Assembly: GCF_014648355.1 (NCBI RefSeq)
Contig: NZ_BMQY01000002.1
Coordinates: forward strand, 580,389 to 644,388
From: Couchioplanes azureus
GTDB lineage: Bacteria > Actinomycetota > Actinomycetes > Mycobacteriales > Micromonosporaceae
Length of the DNA: 64,000 bases
Direction of reading: 5' to 3'
Shown: positions 40,323 through 50,299 of the stretch, in pieces
How positions within the stretch are numbered: position 1 is the stretch's first letter
How the letters are laid out: each line of letters starts with the position of its first letter
The notes under the pieces: generated by a model
Told to the model about the DNA's origin: nothing
Databases searched by the model: none
Seen by the model: the letters and a program-made list of their open reading frames with translations, nothing else
Made by a program: the position numbers and the translations under genes

Positions 40323-41744
40323 TCAGCCGACCGCGCCCTCCATCTGGAGCTCGATCAGGCGGTTGAGCTCGAGGGCGTACTCCATCGGGAGCTCCTTGGC
40401 GATGGGCTCGATGAAGCCGCGCACGATCATCGCCATCGCCTCGTCCTCGGTCAGGCCGCGGCTCATCAGGTAGAAGAGCTGGTCCTCGCTGACCTTGGAG
40501 ACGGTCGCCTCGTGGCCCATGTTGACGTCGTCCTCGCGGATGTCGACGTACGGGTACGTGTCCGAGCGCGAGATGGTGTCGACCAGCAGCGCGTCGCACT
40601 TGACCGTGCTGGCGCTGTGGTGCGAGCCGTCCATGACCTGCACCAGGCCGCGGTAGGAGGTGCGGCCGCCGCCGCGGGCGATGGACTTGCTGACGATCGT
40701 CGAGGACGTGTACGGCGCCGCGTGCACCATCTTGGCGCCGGCGTCCTGGTGCTGGCCCTCGCCGGCCATCGCGACGCTCAGCACCTCGCCCTTGGCGTGC
40801 GGGCCGGTCATGTAGACGGCCGGGTACTTCATCGTCACCTTGGAGCCGATGTTGCCGTCGATCCACTCCATGGTCGCGCCCTCCTCGCAGGTGGCGCGCT
40901 TGGTGACCAGGTTGTAGACGTTATTCGACCAGTTCTGGATGGTCGTGTACCGGCAGCGGGCGTTCTTCTTGACGATGATCTCGACGACCGCGCTGTGCAA
41001 CGAGTCCGACGAGTAGATCGGCGCGGTGCAACCCTCGACGTAGTGCACGTACGCGCCCTCGTCGACGATGATCAGGGTCCGCTCGAACTGGCCCATGTTC
41101 TCGGTGTTGATCCGGAAGTACGCCTGCAGCGGGATCTCCACGTGCACGCCCTTGGGCACGTAGATGAACGAGCCGCCGGACCACACGGAGGTGTTCAGCG
41201 CGGCGAACTTGTTGTCGCCGACCGGGATGACCGTGCCGAAGTACTCCTTGAAGATGTCCTCGTGCTCCTTGAGAGCCGTGTCGGTGTCGAGGAAGACGAC
41301 GCCCTGCTCCTCGAGGTCCTCACGGATCTTGTGGTAGACGACCTCGGACTCGTACTGCGCGGCGACGCCGGCCACGAGGCGCTGCTTCTCCGCCTCGGGG
41401 ATGCCCAGCTTGTCGTAGGTCGCCTTGATGTCCTCGGGCAGGTCCTCCCAGCTGGTGGCCTGCTTCTCGGTGGAGCGCACGAAGTACTTGATGTTCTGGA
41501 AGTCGATGCCGGTGAGGTCGGCGCCCCAGTTCGGCATGGGCTTGCGGTCGAACAGGCGCAGGCCCTTGAGGCGCAGGTCGAGCATCCACTGCGGCTCGTT
41601 CTTCTTCGCGGAGATGTCGCGCACCACGGCCTCGGACAGACCGCGCTGCGCGGCGGCGCCCGCGACGTCGGCGTCGGCCCAGCCGTACTCGTACTTGCCA
41701 AGAGCGGCCAGGTGCTCTTCCTGAGTGACGATCTGGTCGGTCAT
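40323..41744 (-). CDS. sufB: Fe-S assembly scaffold protein SufB
   Basis: This 473-residue protein is the main scaffold of the SufBCD complex. It has the [10 protein letters not shown] start region, [35 protein letters not shown] and the C-terminal [20 protein letters not shown]. No intein is present. ATG 41744 overlaps the sufR stop by one base (TAATG). Confidence 0.97.
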   Translation of the reverse strand: MTDQIVTQEEHLAALGKYEYGWADADVAGAAAQRGLSEAVVRDISAKKNEPQWMLDLRLKGLRLFDRKPMPNWGADLTGIDFQNIKYFVRSTEKQATSWEDLPEDIKATYDKLGIPEAEKQRLVAGVAAQYESEVVYHKIREDLEEQGVVFLDTDTALKEHEDIFKEYFGTVIPVGDNKFAALNTSVWSGGSFIYVPKGVHVEIPLQAYFRINTENMGQFERTLIIVDEGAYVHYVEGCTAPIYSSDSLHSAVVEIIVKKNARCRYTTIQNWSNNVYNLVTKRATCEEGATMEWIDGNIGSKVTMKYPAVYMTGPHAKGEVLSVAMAGEGQHQDAGAKMVHAAPYTSSTIVSKSIARGGGRTSYRGLVQVMDGSHHSASTVKCDALLVDTISRSDTYPYVDIREDDVNMGHEATVSKVSEDQLFYLMSRGLTEDEAMAMIVRGFIEPIAKELPMEYALELNRLIELQMEGAVG

Positions 41745-42466
41745 TATCCGTTCCTAACCGTGGTGTGGTTATGGGGTGGGCACTGCGGGGCGGGGATGTG
41801 CGTGGTGCACACCCCGTCGCCGTGCGCGATGGTGGCGAGGCGCTGCACGTGGGTGCCGATGAGCCGCGAGATGACCGCGGTCTCGGCGTCGCACAGCTGG
41901 GGAAACTCGGCGGCCACGTGGGCCACCGGGCAGTGGTGCTGGCACAGCTGCCCGCCGGACGCGATCGTGGTCGCGTTGGCAGCGTAGCCCTCGGCGGTCA
42001 GCGCCTCCGCGAGTGCCTCCGCCCGGGCGAGCGGGTCGTCGCCGGCCTCCAGCAGCGCGGCCCGGCAGCGCTCCTCCAGCGCGGAGACCTGGGCGGCGGC
42101 GAAGGCGTCGACGGCCTCGGGGCCGCCGTGCTCGGCGATCCAGCGCAGGGCCGCGGTGGCGATGCCGTCGTAGAAGTGCGGGAAGCTCTCCCGGGCGGCG
42201 GCGGTGAGCACGAAGACCTTGGCCGGCCGGCCGCGCCCGCGCGGGCCGCGGCGGGGCGCCTCACGGACCTCGACGAGGGCGTCGGCGAGCATCGCGTCGA
42301 GGTGCTTGCGGATGGCGGCCGGGCTCAGGCCGAGCTCGGCGCCGAGCTCGGCCGCGGTGGCCGTGCCGCGCTCGAGCAGCAGCTGCGCAACCCGGTCCCG
42401 GGTGCGCCCGTCGACGCCTCTACCCTCGGCGGAGGGCGTGCGGGAGCCAGCGGCCGGAACGGCCAC
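41744..42466 (-). CDS. sufR: Fe-S-sensing transcriptional repressor SufR
   Basis: This ~240-residue DeoR/ArsR-like winged-helix regulator heads the suf operon. The HTH is [20 protein letters not shown] (~27-46). The C-terminal Fe-S site is [21 protein letters not shown], three Cys as in cyanobacterial and mycobacterial SufR. It should repress suf when it carries a cluster. GTG 42466 has AGGAG 7-8 nt upstream; the frame extends to a TTG at 42535 that is less likely. Confidence 0.92.
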   Translation of the reverse strand: MAVPAAGSRTPSAEGRGVDGRTRDRVAQLLLERGTATAAELGAELGLSPAAIRKHLDAMLADALVEVREAPRRGPRGRGRPAKVFVLTAAARESFPHFYDGIATAALRWIAEHGGPEAVDAFAAAQVSALEERCRAALLEAGDDPLARAEALAEALTAEGYAANATTIASGGQLCQHHCPVAHVAAEFPQLCDAETAVISRLIGTHVQRLATIAHGDGVCTTHIPAPQCPPHNHTTVRNG

Positions 42467-42509
42467 CTGACTGCTCCTCGACAGCACTCCGTTTTTCACT
42501 ACGGCAACG

Positions 42510-42517
42510 TTACGTAA
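42510..42517. promoter_or_regulatory. Palindrome in the sufR-ctaA intergenic region
   Basis: TTACGTAA lies in an AT-rich patch about 45 nt before the sufR GTG and 100 nt before ctaA. It may be part of the SufR operator or of the suf -10. Inference only. Confidence 0.35.
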
Positions 42518-42602
42518 TTCGTTCCGTGCCTGCAAACCGGCGCTCGGGTGATCCAGGACACCGCGCCCGGGAGGGCCCGGAGGTGGCGGTCGATTTCGGG
42601 CG

Positions 42603-42608
42603 TACGAT
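42603..42608 (+). promoter_or_regulatory. -10 element of a leaderless transcript (ctaA)
   Basis: TACGAT lies 7 nt before GTG 42616. Confidence 0.5.
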
Positions 42609-42615
42609 CGCGGAG

Positions 42616-43572
42616 GTGAACGAGACCACCCTGCTGCGCCGTCTGGCCCTGGCGTCCCTGGTCGCCAACATCGGCCTGGTCGTGACCGGCGCGGCGGTCC
42701 GGCTGACCGGCTCCGGTCTCGGCTGCCCCACCTGGCCCAAGTGCACCGAGGCGTCGTACACGACCACCCGCGAGATGGGCGTCCACGGCGTCATCGAGTT
42801 CGGCAACCGGCTGCTCGGCATCGCGCTGGGCCTGATCGCCCTGGCCACCTTCATCGCGGCGCTGTGGCGCAAGCCCCGCCGCCGTCCGCTGGTCCTGCTC
42901 TCGCTCGCGGCCGGTCTGGGCATCCCGGGCCAGGGCGTCATCGGCGGCATCACGGTCCTGACGGACCTCAACCCGTGGGTGGTCGGCCTGCACTTCCTGC
43001 TCTCGATGGCCCTGATCTCGGTCACCTGGGCCCTCTGGCAGCGCACGAAGGAAGGCGACGCACCCACCCGGGTGCTGGTCGCCGCGCCGCTGCGGCACCT
43101 GGCCGGCCTGACCGCCCTGGTCAGCGCGGCGGTGATCGTGGTCGGGGTGATCGTCACGGGCAGCGGCCCGCACGCGGGCGACGAGGACGCCAAGCGCAAC
43201 GGCCTCGACCCGGCGACCATCTCCCAGGTCCACGCCGACCTGGTCTTCCTGCTCCTCGGCCTCTCCGTGGCCCTCTGGTTCGCGCTGCGCGCGGCGAGCG
43301 CCCCGGCCCCGGCGATCCGGGCGGCAGCCGTCTTCGTCGCGGTGGAGCTCGCCCAGGGCCTGATCGGCTTCGTGCAGTACTTCACCCACCTGCCGGTCGT
43401 CCTGGTGGCAGCCCACATGCTCGGCGCGTGCCTCGTCTGGGTGGCCACCCTCAACACCCTCTGGCGCCTCCGCGACCGCCCCGCACCGGCGACACCCGAA
43501 CCGGCCCTGCCCTCCGCCACGACCAAGGCGAGCAGGGCAGACGAGGCAGATCCCGCCCGGGTAGTGGCCTGA
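42616..43572 (+). CDS. ctaA: Heme A synthase (COX15/CtaA family)
   Basis: This ~318-residue eight-TM protein oxidises heme O to heme A for aa3-type oxidase. The conserved His are seen in GVHGVIEFGNRL, VGLHFLLSMA, SQVHADLVFL and VAAHMLGA. VRLTGSGLGCPTWPKC is the family start with a Cys pair. The C-terminal ~30 residues are a hydrophilic tail. The GTG at 42616 gives the usual N-terminus (NETTLLRRLALAS). Confidence 0.93.
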   Translation: MNETTLLRRLALASLVANIGLVVTGAAVRLTGSGLGCPTWPKCTEASYTTTREMGVHGVIEFGNRLLGIALGLIALATFIAALWRKPRRRPLVLLSLAAGLGIPGQGVIGGITVLTDLNPWVVGLHFLLSMALISVTWALWQRTKEGDAPTRVLVAAPLRHLAGLTALVSAAVIVVGVIVTGSGPHAGDEDAKRNGLDPATISQVHADLVFLLLGLSVALWFALRAASAPAPAIRAAAVFVAVELAQGLIGFVQYFTHLPVVLVAAHMLGACLVWVATLNTLWRLRDRPAPATPEPALPSATTKASRADEADPARVVA

Positions 43573-43597
43573 CCCGACGGCCCCGGCCCACACGAAA

Positions 43598-43622
43598 GCG
43601 GCCCGGACATCGCCCGGGCCGC
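43598..43622. terminator. Bidirectional hairpin after ctaA
   Basis: A 9-bp stem (GCGGCCCGG / CCGGGCCGC) with a 7-nt loop lies between convergent ctaA and the small gene at 43642. Confidence 0.65.
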
Positions 43623-43641
43623 ACCGAAAGATCAGGAAGAA

Positions 43642-43938
43642 CTACCTCGCCATGCTGCGGCGGGACATCGAACGCCAGAGGTCGTTGCTGGGGCGCATCT
43701 GCTCCATGAGCTCGCGCTCCCACTCGTTCTCCACCTCGACGCCCGCGGTCTCGCAGGCCTTGCGGGCCACGTCCGTGCCGGCGGCGGCGAACTGGTCCGT
43801 CCACTCCCCGTCCTCGCCCACCAGGACGATGCGGGCACCACGCTTGCCGACGTACTCGATGACCGCCTTCGCGCCGCCGTGGCCGGAGGCGAACGACCGG
43901 ATTTCCGCGGTCAGTGTCGTATCGGAACCTTCTGCCAT
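43642..43938 (-). CDS. Small conserved hypothetical protein
   Basis: This 98-residue protein alternates strands and helices (ARIVLVGEDGEWTDQFAAA, VARKACETAGVEVENEWERE) and ends with a basic segment (NDLWRSMSRRSMAR). It looks like a small alpha/beta protein similar to uncharacterised actinobacterial proteins near heme A genes. Family not identified. Confidence 0.65.
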   Translation of the reverse strand: MAEGSDTTLTAEIRSFASGHGGAKAVIEYVGKRGARIVLVGEDGEWTDQFAAAGTDVARKACETAGVEVENEWERELMEQMRPSNDLWRSMSRRSMAR

Positions 43939-44176
43939 GGGCAAAGCCTAGGCAGACTCGGGCCCGGAGCAAGTAACGACAGGTGCTTTTTGTGATGCCA
44001 ATTACCTGCGGGTTTGGTGGATCAAGGCATTGGTATGACCGGATATCGTCCGATTTATACCCCAGGTCACGTCCACTCGATCGAGGGACGGAGTGTCACC
44101 GCCAGGGTCGAAAAAACGGGCATTGTGTGCGAGGGCACGCAATGGCGTCACTCAATGCGATCGCACACTTTGTGCG
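43939..44176. other. AT-richer intergenic patch
   Basis: This 238-nt region is clearly less GC-rich than its surroundings and holds the ctaB terminator at 44111-44144. Two overlapping + frames (from 43983 and 44014) have no recognisable features. Confidence 0.5.
44111..44144 (-). terminator. Intrinsic terminator of ctaB
   Basis: On the minus strand CATTGCGTGC pairs with GCACACAATG (one mismatch/wobble) around a 4-nt loop, followed by CCCG and six T. It is 33 nt after the ctaB stop. Confidence 0.88.
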
Positions 44177-45133
44177 TCAGACGAGGGCGTCGACGGCGAC
44201 CGCGATGAAGAGGATCGTCAGGTAGGTGATCGACCAGTGGAAGAGCCGCATGGCGTTGAGCGGCTCCCCGCGGCGCGAGCGACCGACCAGGCGGACGGCC
44301 TCGAGGAGGAACAGGGCACCCGCCAGCAGGGCCGTGCCGCCGTAGATCGGGCCCATGCCCAGCGGCCAGGCCGCCAGCGACGCCGCGACCGTCAGCACCG
44401 TGAAGATCAGGATCTCGGCGTCGACCCGGCGTGCCGAGCGGACCACGGGCAGCATCGGGATGCCGGCGCGGGCGTAGTCGTCCTTGTACTTGATGGCGAG
44501 CGGGTAGAAGTGCGGCATCTGCCAAAAGAAGACAACCGCAAAAAGCGCCCAGCCGATGGGTGCCACCGTGCCGGTCACCGCCGCCCAGGCGATGAGCACC
44601 GGGGCCGCGCCGCAGATGCCGCCCCAGAAGGTGTTCTGCGGGGTGCGCCGCTTGAGCCAGAGCGTGTAGACCACGTCGTAGTAGACGATCGCGGCCGCGG
44701 TCAGCGCCGTCGCCAGCCAGTTGGTGAACACGGCCATGAGCACGAGCGAGACCACGGCCAGGGACAGACCGAAGACCAGCACCGAGCGCGGCGTGAGGCT
44801 GTGCGTCGCCAGCGGGCGGCGCTTGGTGCGCCGCATGAGCTGGTCGATGTCGCGGTCGATGTAGCAGTTGAGCGCGCTGGCCGCGCCCGCGGCCAGCGAG
44901 CCACCGACCAGCACGACCGCCATCAGGCCCAGGTCGGGGCGCCCGCCGGCGGCGAACATCATCGCCGGGATGGTGGTCACCAGCAGGAGCTCGACGATCT
45001 GCGGCTTGGTCAGCGAGACGTACGCCATGAGCACGGCGCGGATGTCGCGGCGGGCCGGGGCGGCCGCCCGCGGCGCCGCCTCCCGGAGACCCGGCGACCG
45101 CCCCTGGACGGGACGCTCGGTGATCATGCTCAC
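44177..45133 (-). CDS. ctaB: Heme O synthase (protoheme IX farnesyltransferase)
   Basis: This ~318-residue polytopic UbiA-family enzyme attaches farnesyl to heme b, making heme O. The Asp-rich motif [21 protein letters not shown] region holds the first prenyl-diphosphate site; [12 protein letters not shown] and the second Asp-rich loop ([14 protein letters not shown]) are present. Together with ctaA it makes heme A. GTG 45133 or the ATG two codons later. It is divergent from tkt. Confidence 0.95.
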   Translation of the reverse strand: MSMITERPVQGRSPGLREAAPRAAAPARRDIRAVLMAYVSLTKPQIVELLLVTTIPAMMFAAGGRPDLGLMAVVLVGGSLAAGAASALNCYIDRDIDQLMRRTKRRPLATHSLTPRSVLVFGLSLAVVSLVLMAVFTNWLATALTAAAIVYYDVVYTLWLKRRTPQNTFWGGICGAAPVLIAWAAVTGTVAPIGWALFAVVFFWQMPHFYPLAIKYKDDYARAGIPMLPVVRSARRVDAEILIFTVLTVAASLAAWPLGMGPIYGGTALLAGALFLLEAVRLVGRSRRGEPLNAMRLFHWSITYLTILFIAVAVDALV

Positions 45134-45342
45134 GGACAGCCACCTTCCGGCATCGGCGAGGGCGCATTTCGTCAGCCGTCACCGGTGCGGACGGGCTGGC
45201 ACGTTCGGACAGCCTACGCGCAGCCCCAGGCGCTGCCCGGGCGACCCGTCGGGGGTGCACGGCGTCACAGCAACTGCCGGTGTGTCCGCTCTCAGCGTAT
45301 GGGCCTGCGGCGTTCCCGCGGCGGTGGTTTACACGGACTGGA

Positions 45343-45348
45343 TAGGGT
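45343..45348 (+). promoter_or_regulatory. Candidate -10 of the pentose phosphate operon
   Basis: TAGGGT lies 45 nt before the tkt GTG, compatible with the Shine-Dalgarno-bearing leader. No good -35 is seen. Confidence 0.35.
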
Positions 45349-45393
45349 CACTTTCGTAGGGATCCCACACCATGCCCGAGGAGATCGACCGAC

Positions 45394-47520
45394 GTGGCTG
45401 CCACTGACGATTTGAACTGGTCCGACCTCGACCGCCGGGCGGTAGACACCGTCCGTGTGCTCGCCATGGACGCCGTCGAGAAATCCGGCAACGGTCACCC
45501 CGGCACGGCCATGAGCCTCGCGCCGGCCGCCTACCTCCTGTTCAACCGGGTGATGCGGCACGACCCCACCGACCCGCTGTGGGCCGGGCGGGACCGGTTC
45601 GTGCTCTCCTGTGGCCACTCCAGCCTCACCCTCTACATCCAGCTCTACCTCTCCGGCTACGGTCTCGCGCTCGACGACCTGGCCTCGCTGCGGCAGTGGG
45701 GCTCGCTGACCCCCGGCCACCCGGAGTACGGGCACACCCCGGGCGTCGAGGTCACCACCGGTCCGCTCGGCCAGGGCATCGGCAACGCCGTGGGCATGGC
45801 GATGGCGGCCCGCCGCGAGCGCGGCCTGTTCGACCCGGACGCCGCCGACGGCACCTCCGTCTTCGACCACCACGTCTTCGCGCTCTGCTCGGACGGGGAC
45901 ATCGAGGAGGGCGTCAGCCACGAGTCGAGCGCCGTCGCCGGCGTGCAGAAGCTCGGCAACCTCACGGTGATCTACGACGACAACGAGATCTCCATCGAGG
46001 ACGACACCCGCATCGCCAAGAACGAGGACGTCGGCGCGCGCTACGCGGCCTACGGCTGGCACGTGCAGACGGTGGACTGGCGCCAGGGCGACCCCGACAA
46101 GGGCGAGTACCACGAGGACGTGGAGGCCCTCTACGCGGCGATCCAGGCCGCGAAGGCGGTCACCGACCGGCCGTCCTTCATCGTGCTGCGCACCATCATC
46201 GGCTGGCCCGCGCCGAACAAGCAGAACACCGGCAAGATCCACGGTTCGGCCCTGGGTGCCGAGGAGGTCGCGGCCACCAAGGAGATCCTGGGCTTCGACC
46301 CGAACGAGACGTTCGCCGTCGCCGACGAGGTGCTCCAGCACGCCCGCCAGGTCTCGGCCCGCGGCCGCGAGGCGCACGCCGAGTGGGACAAGGCCTTCGC
46401 GGCCTGGGCGGCCGGCAACGCCGACGGCAAGAAGCTGTACGACCGCCTCGCCGGGCGCGCGCTGCCCGAGGGCTGGGCCGCGGCGCTGCCCGAGTTCCCG
46501 GCCGACGACAAGGGCCTGGCCACCCGCGCCGCCTCCGGCAAGGTCCTCGAGGCCCTCGCGCCGGTCCTGCCCGAGCTGTGGGGCGGCTCGGCCGATCTGG
46601 CCGAGAGCAACAACACCACGATGAAGGGCGAGCCCTCGTTCATCCCGGCCGAGTACGCCACCAAGGCCTTCCCCGGCCACGAGTACGGCCGCACCCTGCA
46701 CTTCGGCGTCCGCGAGCACGGCATGGGCTCGATCCTCAACGGCATCGCCGCGCACGGCGGCACCCGGCCGTACGGCGGCACGTTCCTGGTCTTCAGCGAC
46801 TACATGCGCGGCGCCGTCCGGCTGTCGGCGCTGATGAAGCTGCCGGTCGTCTACGTGTGGACGCACGACTCCATCGGCCTGGGCGAGGACGGCCCCACCC
46901 ACCAGCCGATCGAGACGCTCACCGCGCTGCGGGCCATCGTCGGCCTCGACGTGGTGCGCCCGGCGGACGCCAACGAGACCGCCTGGGCCTGGCGCGGCGC
47001 GCTGGAGCACACCGACCGCCCGACCGCCCTGGCGCTCTCCCGGCAGAACCTGCCGACCATCGACCGCAGCAAGTACGCGTCCGCGGAGGGCGTCCTCAAG
47101 GGCGGCTACATCCTCTCCGAGGCGTCCGGCGGCGAGCCGAAGGTGATCCTCATCGGCACCGGCTCCGAGGTGCAGTACTGCCTCACCGCGCAGGAGCGTC
47201 TGGAGGCCGAGGGCACCCCGACCCGGGTCGTGTCGATGCCCTGCCAGGAGTGGTTCTTCGAGCAGGACACGGCCTACCAGCAGCAGGTACTCCCCCGCGG
47301 CGTCAAGGCGCGCGTCGCCGTCGAGGCCGGCATCCGGATGAGCTGGGACCGCCTGATCGGCGACGCCGGCGAGGCCGTCAGCATCGAGCACTACGGCGCC
47401 AGCGCCCCGGCGAAGATCCTCTTCGAGCAGTTCGGCTTCACCGCGGACAACGTGGTGGCCAAGGCCAACGCCGCCCTCGCCAAGGTCGGCGAAATCACCG
47501 GTCACACGACCGGCAACTGA
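45394..47520 (+). CDS. tkt: Transketolase
   Basis: This 708-residue thiamine-diphosphate enzyme moves two-carbon units between sugar phosphates. The N-terminal ThDP site is HSSLTLYIQLY with CSDGDIEEGVSHES and IYDDN; SGNGHPGTAMSLAP is the family start; YVWTHDSIGLGEDGPTHQP and VSMPCQEWF mark the other domains. GTG 45394 has GAGGAG upstream. It is the first gene of tkt-tal. Confidence 0.97.
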   Translation: MAATDDLNWSDLDRRAVDTVRVLAMDAVEKSGNGHPGTAMSLAPAAYLLFNRVMRHDPTDPLWAGRDRFVLSCGHSSLTLYIQLYLSGYGLALDDLASLRQWGSLTPGHPEYGHTPGVEVTTGPLGQGIGNAVGMAMAARRERGLFDPDAADGTSVFDHHVFALCSDGDIEEGVSHESSAVAGVQKLGNLTVIYDDNEISIEDDTRIAKNEDVGARYAAYGWHVQTVDWRQGDPDKGEYHEDVEALYAAIQAAKAVTDRPSFIVLRTIIGWPAPNKQNTGKIHGSALGAEEVAATKEILGFDPNETFAVADEVLQHARQVSARGREAHAEWDKAFAAWAAGNADGKKLYDRLAGRALPEGWAAALPEFPADDKGLATRAASGKVLEALAPVLPELWGGSADLAESNNTTMKGEPSFIPAEYATKAFPGHEYGRTLHFGVREHGMGSILNGIAAHGGTRPYGGTFLVFSDYMRGAVRLSALMKLPVVYVWTHDSIGLGEDGPTHQPIETLTALRAIVGLDVVRPADANETAWAWRGALEHTDRPTALALSRQNLPTIDRSKYASAEGVLKGGYILSEASGGEPKVILIGTGSEVQYCLTAQERLEAEGTPTRVVSMPCQEWFFEQDTAYQQQVLPRGVKARVAVEAGIRMSWDRLIGDAGEAVSIEHYGASAPAKILFEQFGFTADNVVAKANAALAKVGEITGHTTGN

Positions 47521-47528
47521 GCAATTGA

Positions 47529-47559
47529 GGTGGCTTCGCCGCGGTGCGGCGAAGCCACC
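47529..47559 (+). other. Perfect hairpin between tkt and tal
   Basis: A 14-bp perfect stem (GGTGGCTTCGCCGC and its complement) with a 3-nt loop fills most of the 54-nt gap. There is no U-run, and the tal Shine-Dalgarno follows 4-5 nt later. It may partially terminate or stabilise the upstream message. Confidence 0.7.
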
Positions 47560-47574
47560 GATGAAGGAGTGACA

Positions 47575-48684
47575 ATGACCGACAGGCTTGCCGACCTTTC
47601 CGCCGCCGGCGTGGCGGTGTGGCTCGACGATCTCTCCCGGGTCCGCCTGCAGAGCGGCTCGCTGGACAAGATGCGCCGCGAGCAGAACGTGGTCGGCGTG
47701 ACCACGAACCCGACCATCTTCGCCAAGGCGCTCTCCGACGCCGACGCCTACGACGAGCAGCTGCGCGACCTCGCCGCGCAGAAGGTCACCGTCGAGGAGG
47801 CGGTGCGGCTGCTCACCTCGTACGACGTGCGCTGGGCGTGCGACGTCATGAAGCCGGCGTACGACGCGTCCAACGGCGTCGACGGCCGGGTGTCCATCGA
47901 GGTCGACCCGCGCAGCGCGCACGAGACCGAGAAGACCATCGCCGAGGCGAAGACCTTGTGGTGGCTCGTCGACCGTCCGAACCTCTTCATCAAGATCCCG
48001 GCGACCGAGGCGGGCCTGCCGGCGATCACGGCGACGCTGGCCGCGGGCATCAGCGTCAACGTCACGCTGATCTTCTCGCTGGAGCGCTACCGGGCCGTCA
48101 TGGACGCCTTCCTGGCGGGCATGGAGCAGGCCAAGGCGAACGGCCACGACCTCACCAAGATGGGCTCGGTCGCCTCGTTCTTCGTGTCCCGGGTGGATAC
48201 CGAGATCGACAAGCGGCTCGACAAGATCGGCAGCGACGAGGCCAAGGCGCTGCGGGGCAAGGCGGCGATCGCCAACGCCCAGCTCGCGTACCAGGCGTAC
48301 GCCGAGGTGTTCGGCTCGGAGCGCTGGCAGGCCCTGGCCGACGCGGGCGCGCACCCGCAGCGGCCGCTGTGGGCGTCGACCGGCACGAAGAACCCCGACT
48401 ACAAGGACACCATCTACGTCGAGGAGCTGATCGCGCCCGGCACGGTCAACACCATGCCGGAGTCGGTCATCACGGCGTACCACGACCACGGCGAGACCCG
48501 GGGCGACACCGTGACCGGCTCGTACGCGGCCGCCCAGAAGGTCATGGACGACGTCGCCGCGATCGGCGTCGACCTGCCGGACGTCTTCCGGGTGCTCGAG
48601 AGCGAGGGTGTCGAGAAGTTCGAGGCCAGCTGGGCCGAGCTGGTCGCCGACATGAAGAAGTCGCTCGACGCCGCGGCGCGCTGA
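47575..48684 (+). CDS. tal: Transaldolase
   Basis: This 369-residue enzyme transfers dihydroxyacetone units in the non-oxidative pentose phosphate pathway. The Schiff-base Lys is in [16 protein letters not shown] (~residue 141), NPTIFAKAL is the first conserved strand and [12 protein letters not shown] the last. ATG 47575 has GAAGGAG. Length is typical of actinobacterial type. Confidence 0.96.
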   Translation: MTDRLADLSAAGVAVWLDDLSRVRLQSGSLDKMRREQNVVGVTTNPTIFAKALSDADAYDEQLRDLAAQKVTVEEAVRLLTSYDVRWACDVMKPAYDASNGVDGRVSIEVDPRSAHETEKTIAEAKTLWWLVDRPNLFIKIPATEAGLPAITATLAAGISVNVTLIFSLERYRAVMDAFLAGMEQAKANGHDLTKMGSVASFFVSRVDTEIDKRLDKIGSDEAKALRGKAAIANAQLAYQAYAEVFGSERWQALADAGAHPQRPLWASTGTKNPDYKDTIYVEELIAPGTVNTMPESVITAYHDHGETRGDTVTGSYAAAQKVMDDVAAIGVDLPDVFRVLESEGVEKFEASWAELVADMKKSLDAAAR

Positions 48685-48691
48685 CCGCCCG

Positions 48692-48725
48692 GCCCGCTCC
48701 CGGCGCGACGCCGCCGGGAGCGGGC
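48692..48725 (+). terminator. Hairpin between tal and zwf
   Basis: A perfect 13-bp stem (GCCCGCTCCCGGC and its complement) with an 8-nt loop lies 7 nt after tal. No U-run. Confidence 0.65.
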
Positions 48726-48781
48726 GCCCGGTCGTTGTGGGTAACCCTGCGGTACGACGAAAAACTGGCAGGATGTGACAC

Positions 48782-50299
48782 GTGGGTAATCCGCTGCGCA
48801 CCGCACAGGACCGACGGCTTCCCAGGATCCCGGAGCCCTGCGCTCTGGTGATCTTCGGCGTCACCGGTGACCTGTCGCGGAAGAAACTGATCCCGGCCGT
48901 CTACGACCTCGCCAACCGGGGCCTGCTGCCGCCCGGCTTCGTGGTCCTCGGCTTCGCCCGGCGCGACTGGGGCGACGGCGACTTCGAGTCGCTGGCCTAC
49001 GAGGCCGCCAAGAAGGGCGCCCGGACGCCGTGGCGTGAGGACGTCTGGCAGCGGCTGTCGAGCCAGTTCCAGTTCGTCCCCGGCTCGTTCGACGACGACG
49101 CCGCCTTCGACCACCTGGCGGCCACCCTGGACGAGCTGCGCGAGCGCAACGGCATCGCGGGCAACGCCGCCTTCTACTTCTCCATCCCGCCGGCCGCGTT
49201 CCCGCTGGTGCTCAACCAGCTGAACCGCACCGGGATGGCCGACAACGCCAAGTCCGGCGGCTGGCGCCGGGTCGTCGTCGAGAAGCCGTTCGGCAACGAC
49301 CTGAAGACCGCCATGGCGCTCAACCAGCTCGTCGACGAGGTCTTCACGCCGGAGGACGTCTTCCGCATCGACCACTACCTCGGCAAGGAGACGGTCCAGA
49401 ACATCCTGGCCCTGCGCTTCGCCAACAGCCTGTTCGAGCCGGTGTGGAACTCCAAGTACGTCGACTCGGTGCAGATCACCATGGCCGAGGACGTCGGCAT
49501 CGGCACCCGCGCCGCGTTCTACGACTCCGCCGGCGCCGCCCGCGACGTGCTGCAGAACCACCTGCTGCAGCTGCTGGCGCTGGTGGGCATGGAGGAGCCG
49601 ACGAGCTTCGACCCCAACGAGATCCGCGCCGAGAAGCTCAAGGTGCTCAAGGCGATCAGCCTGCCGGCGGACATCGCCGCCGGCTCGGTGCGCGGGCAGT
49701 ATCTGCAGGGCTGGGTGGCCGGCGAGCGCGCGGTGGGCTACCAGGAGGAGAAGGGCGTGCCGCAGGGCTCCACCACGGAGACCTACGTCGCGGTGCGCCT
49801 GGGCATCCAGAACCGCCGCTGGGCCGGCGTCCCGTTCTACGTCCGGGTGGGCAAGCGGATGCCGCGCCGGGTGACCGAGATCGCCATCCTCTTCAAGCGC
49901 GCGCCGCACCTGCCGTTCGACCCGGCCGACGTCGAGATGCTCGGCAACAACCAGCTCGTCATCCGGGTCCAGCCCGACGAGGGCGTGGTGCTGAAGTTCG
50001 GCTCCAAGGTGCCGGGCACCACCATGGAGGTCCGGGACATCGCGATGGACTTCCAGTACGGCGAGGCGTTCACCGAGTCCAGCCCGGAGGCGTACGAGCG
50101 GCTGGTGCTCGACGTGCTCGTGGGCGACCGGACGCTGTTCCCGGACGCCGCCGAGGTGGAGCAGAGCTGGCGCGTCGTCGATCCCCTCGAGGAGGCCTGG
50201 ACCGGCACCCAGCCGGAGCCGTACCGCGCCGGCGAGTGGGGTCCGCGCGCTTCGGACGAGATGCTGGCCCGCGAGGGCCGGGCTTGGAGGCGGGCATGA
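48782..50299 (+). CDS. zwf: Glucose-6-phosphate dehydrogenase
   Basis: This 505-residue enzyme makes 6-phosphogluconolactone and NADPH. The cofactor motif is IFGVTGDLSRKKL, the substrate site EKPFGNDL and the catalytic His RIDHYLGKE. GTG 48782 follows CAGGAT by 7 nt, which could be a leaderless -10 or a weak Shine-Dalgarno (AGGA). opcA overlaps its end (ATGA). Confidence 0.97.
   Translation: MGNPLRTAQDRRLPRIPEPCALVIFGVTGDLSRKKLIPAVYDLANRGLLPPGFVVLGFARRDWGDGDFESLAYEAAKKGARTPWREDVWQRLSSQFQFVPGSFDDDAAFDHLAATLDELRERNGIAGNAAFYFSIPPAAFPLVLNQLNRTGMADNAKSGGWRRVVVEKPFGNDLKTAMALNQLVDEVFTPEDVFRIDHYLGKETVQNILALRFANSLFEPVWNSKYVDSVQITMAEDVGIGTRAAFYDSAGAARDVLQNHLLQLLALVGMEEPTSFDPNEIRAEKLKVLKAISLPADIAAGSVRGQYLQGWVAGERAVGYQEEKGVPQGSTTETYVAVRLGIQNRRWAGVPFYVRVGKRMPRRVTEIAILFKRAPHLPFDPADVEMLGNNQLVIRVQPDEGVVLKFGSKVPGTTMEVRDIAMDFQYGEAFTESSPEAYERLVLDVLVGDRTLFPDAAEVEQSWRVVDPLEEAWTGTQPEPYRAGEWGPRASDEMLAREGRAWRRA

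Noticed and set aside
43983-44225. Two overlapping + frames in the AT-rich patch near ctaB
   Set aside because: No protein features, and they run through the ctaB terminator and into its 3' end.
45292-48864. A 1190-residue open frame antisense to tkt and tal
   Set aside because: It mirrors the third-position G/C bias of the real genes, has a low-complexity Arg/Val/Gly/Asp composition and no domain; tkt and tal are certain.
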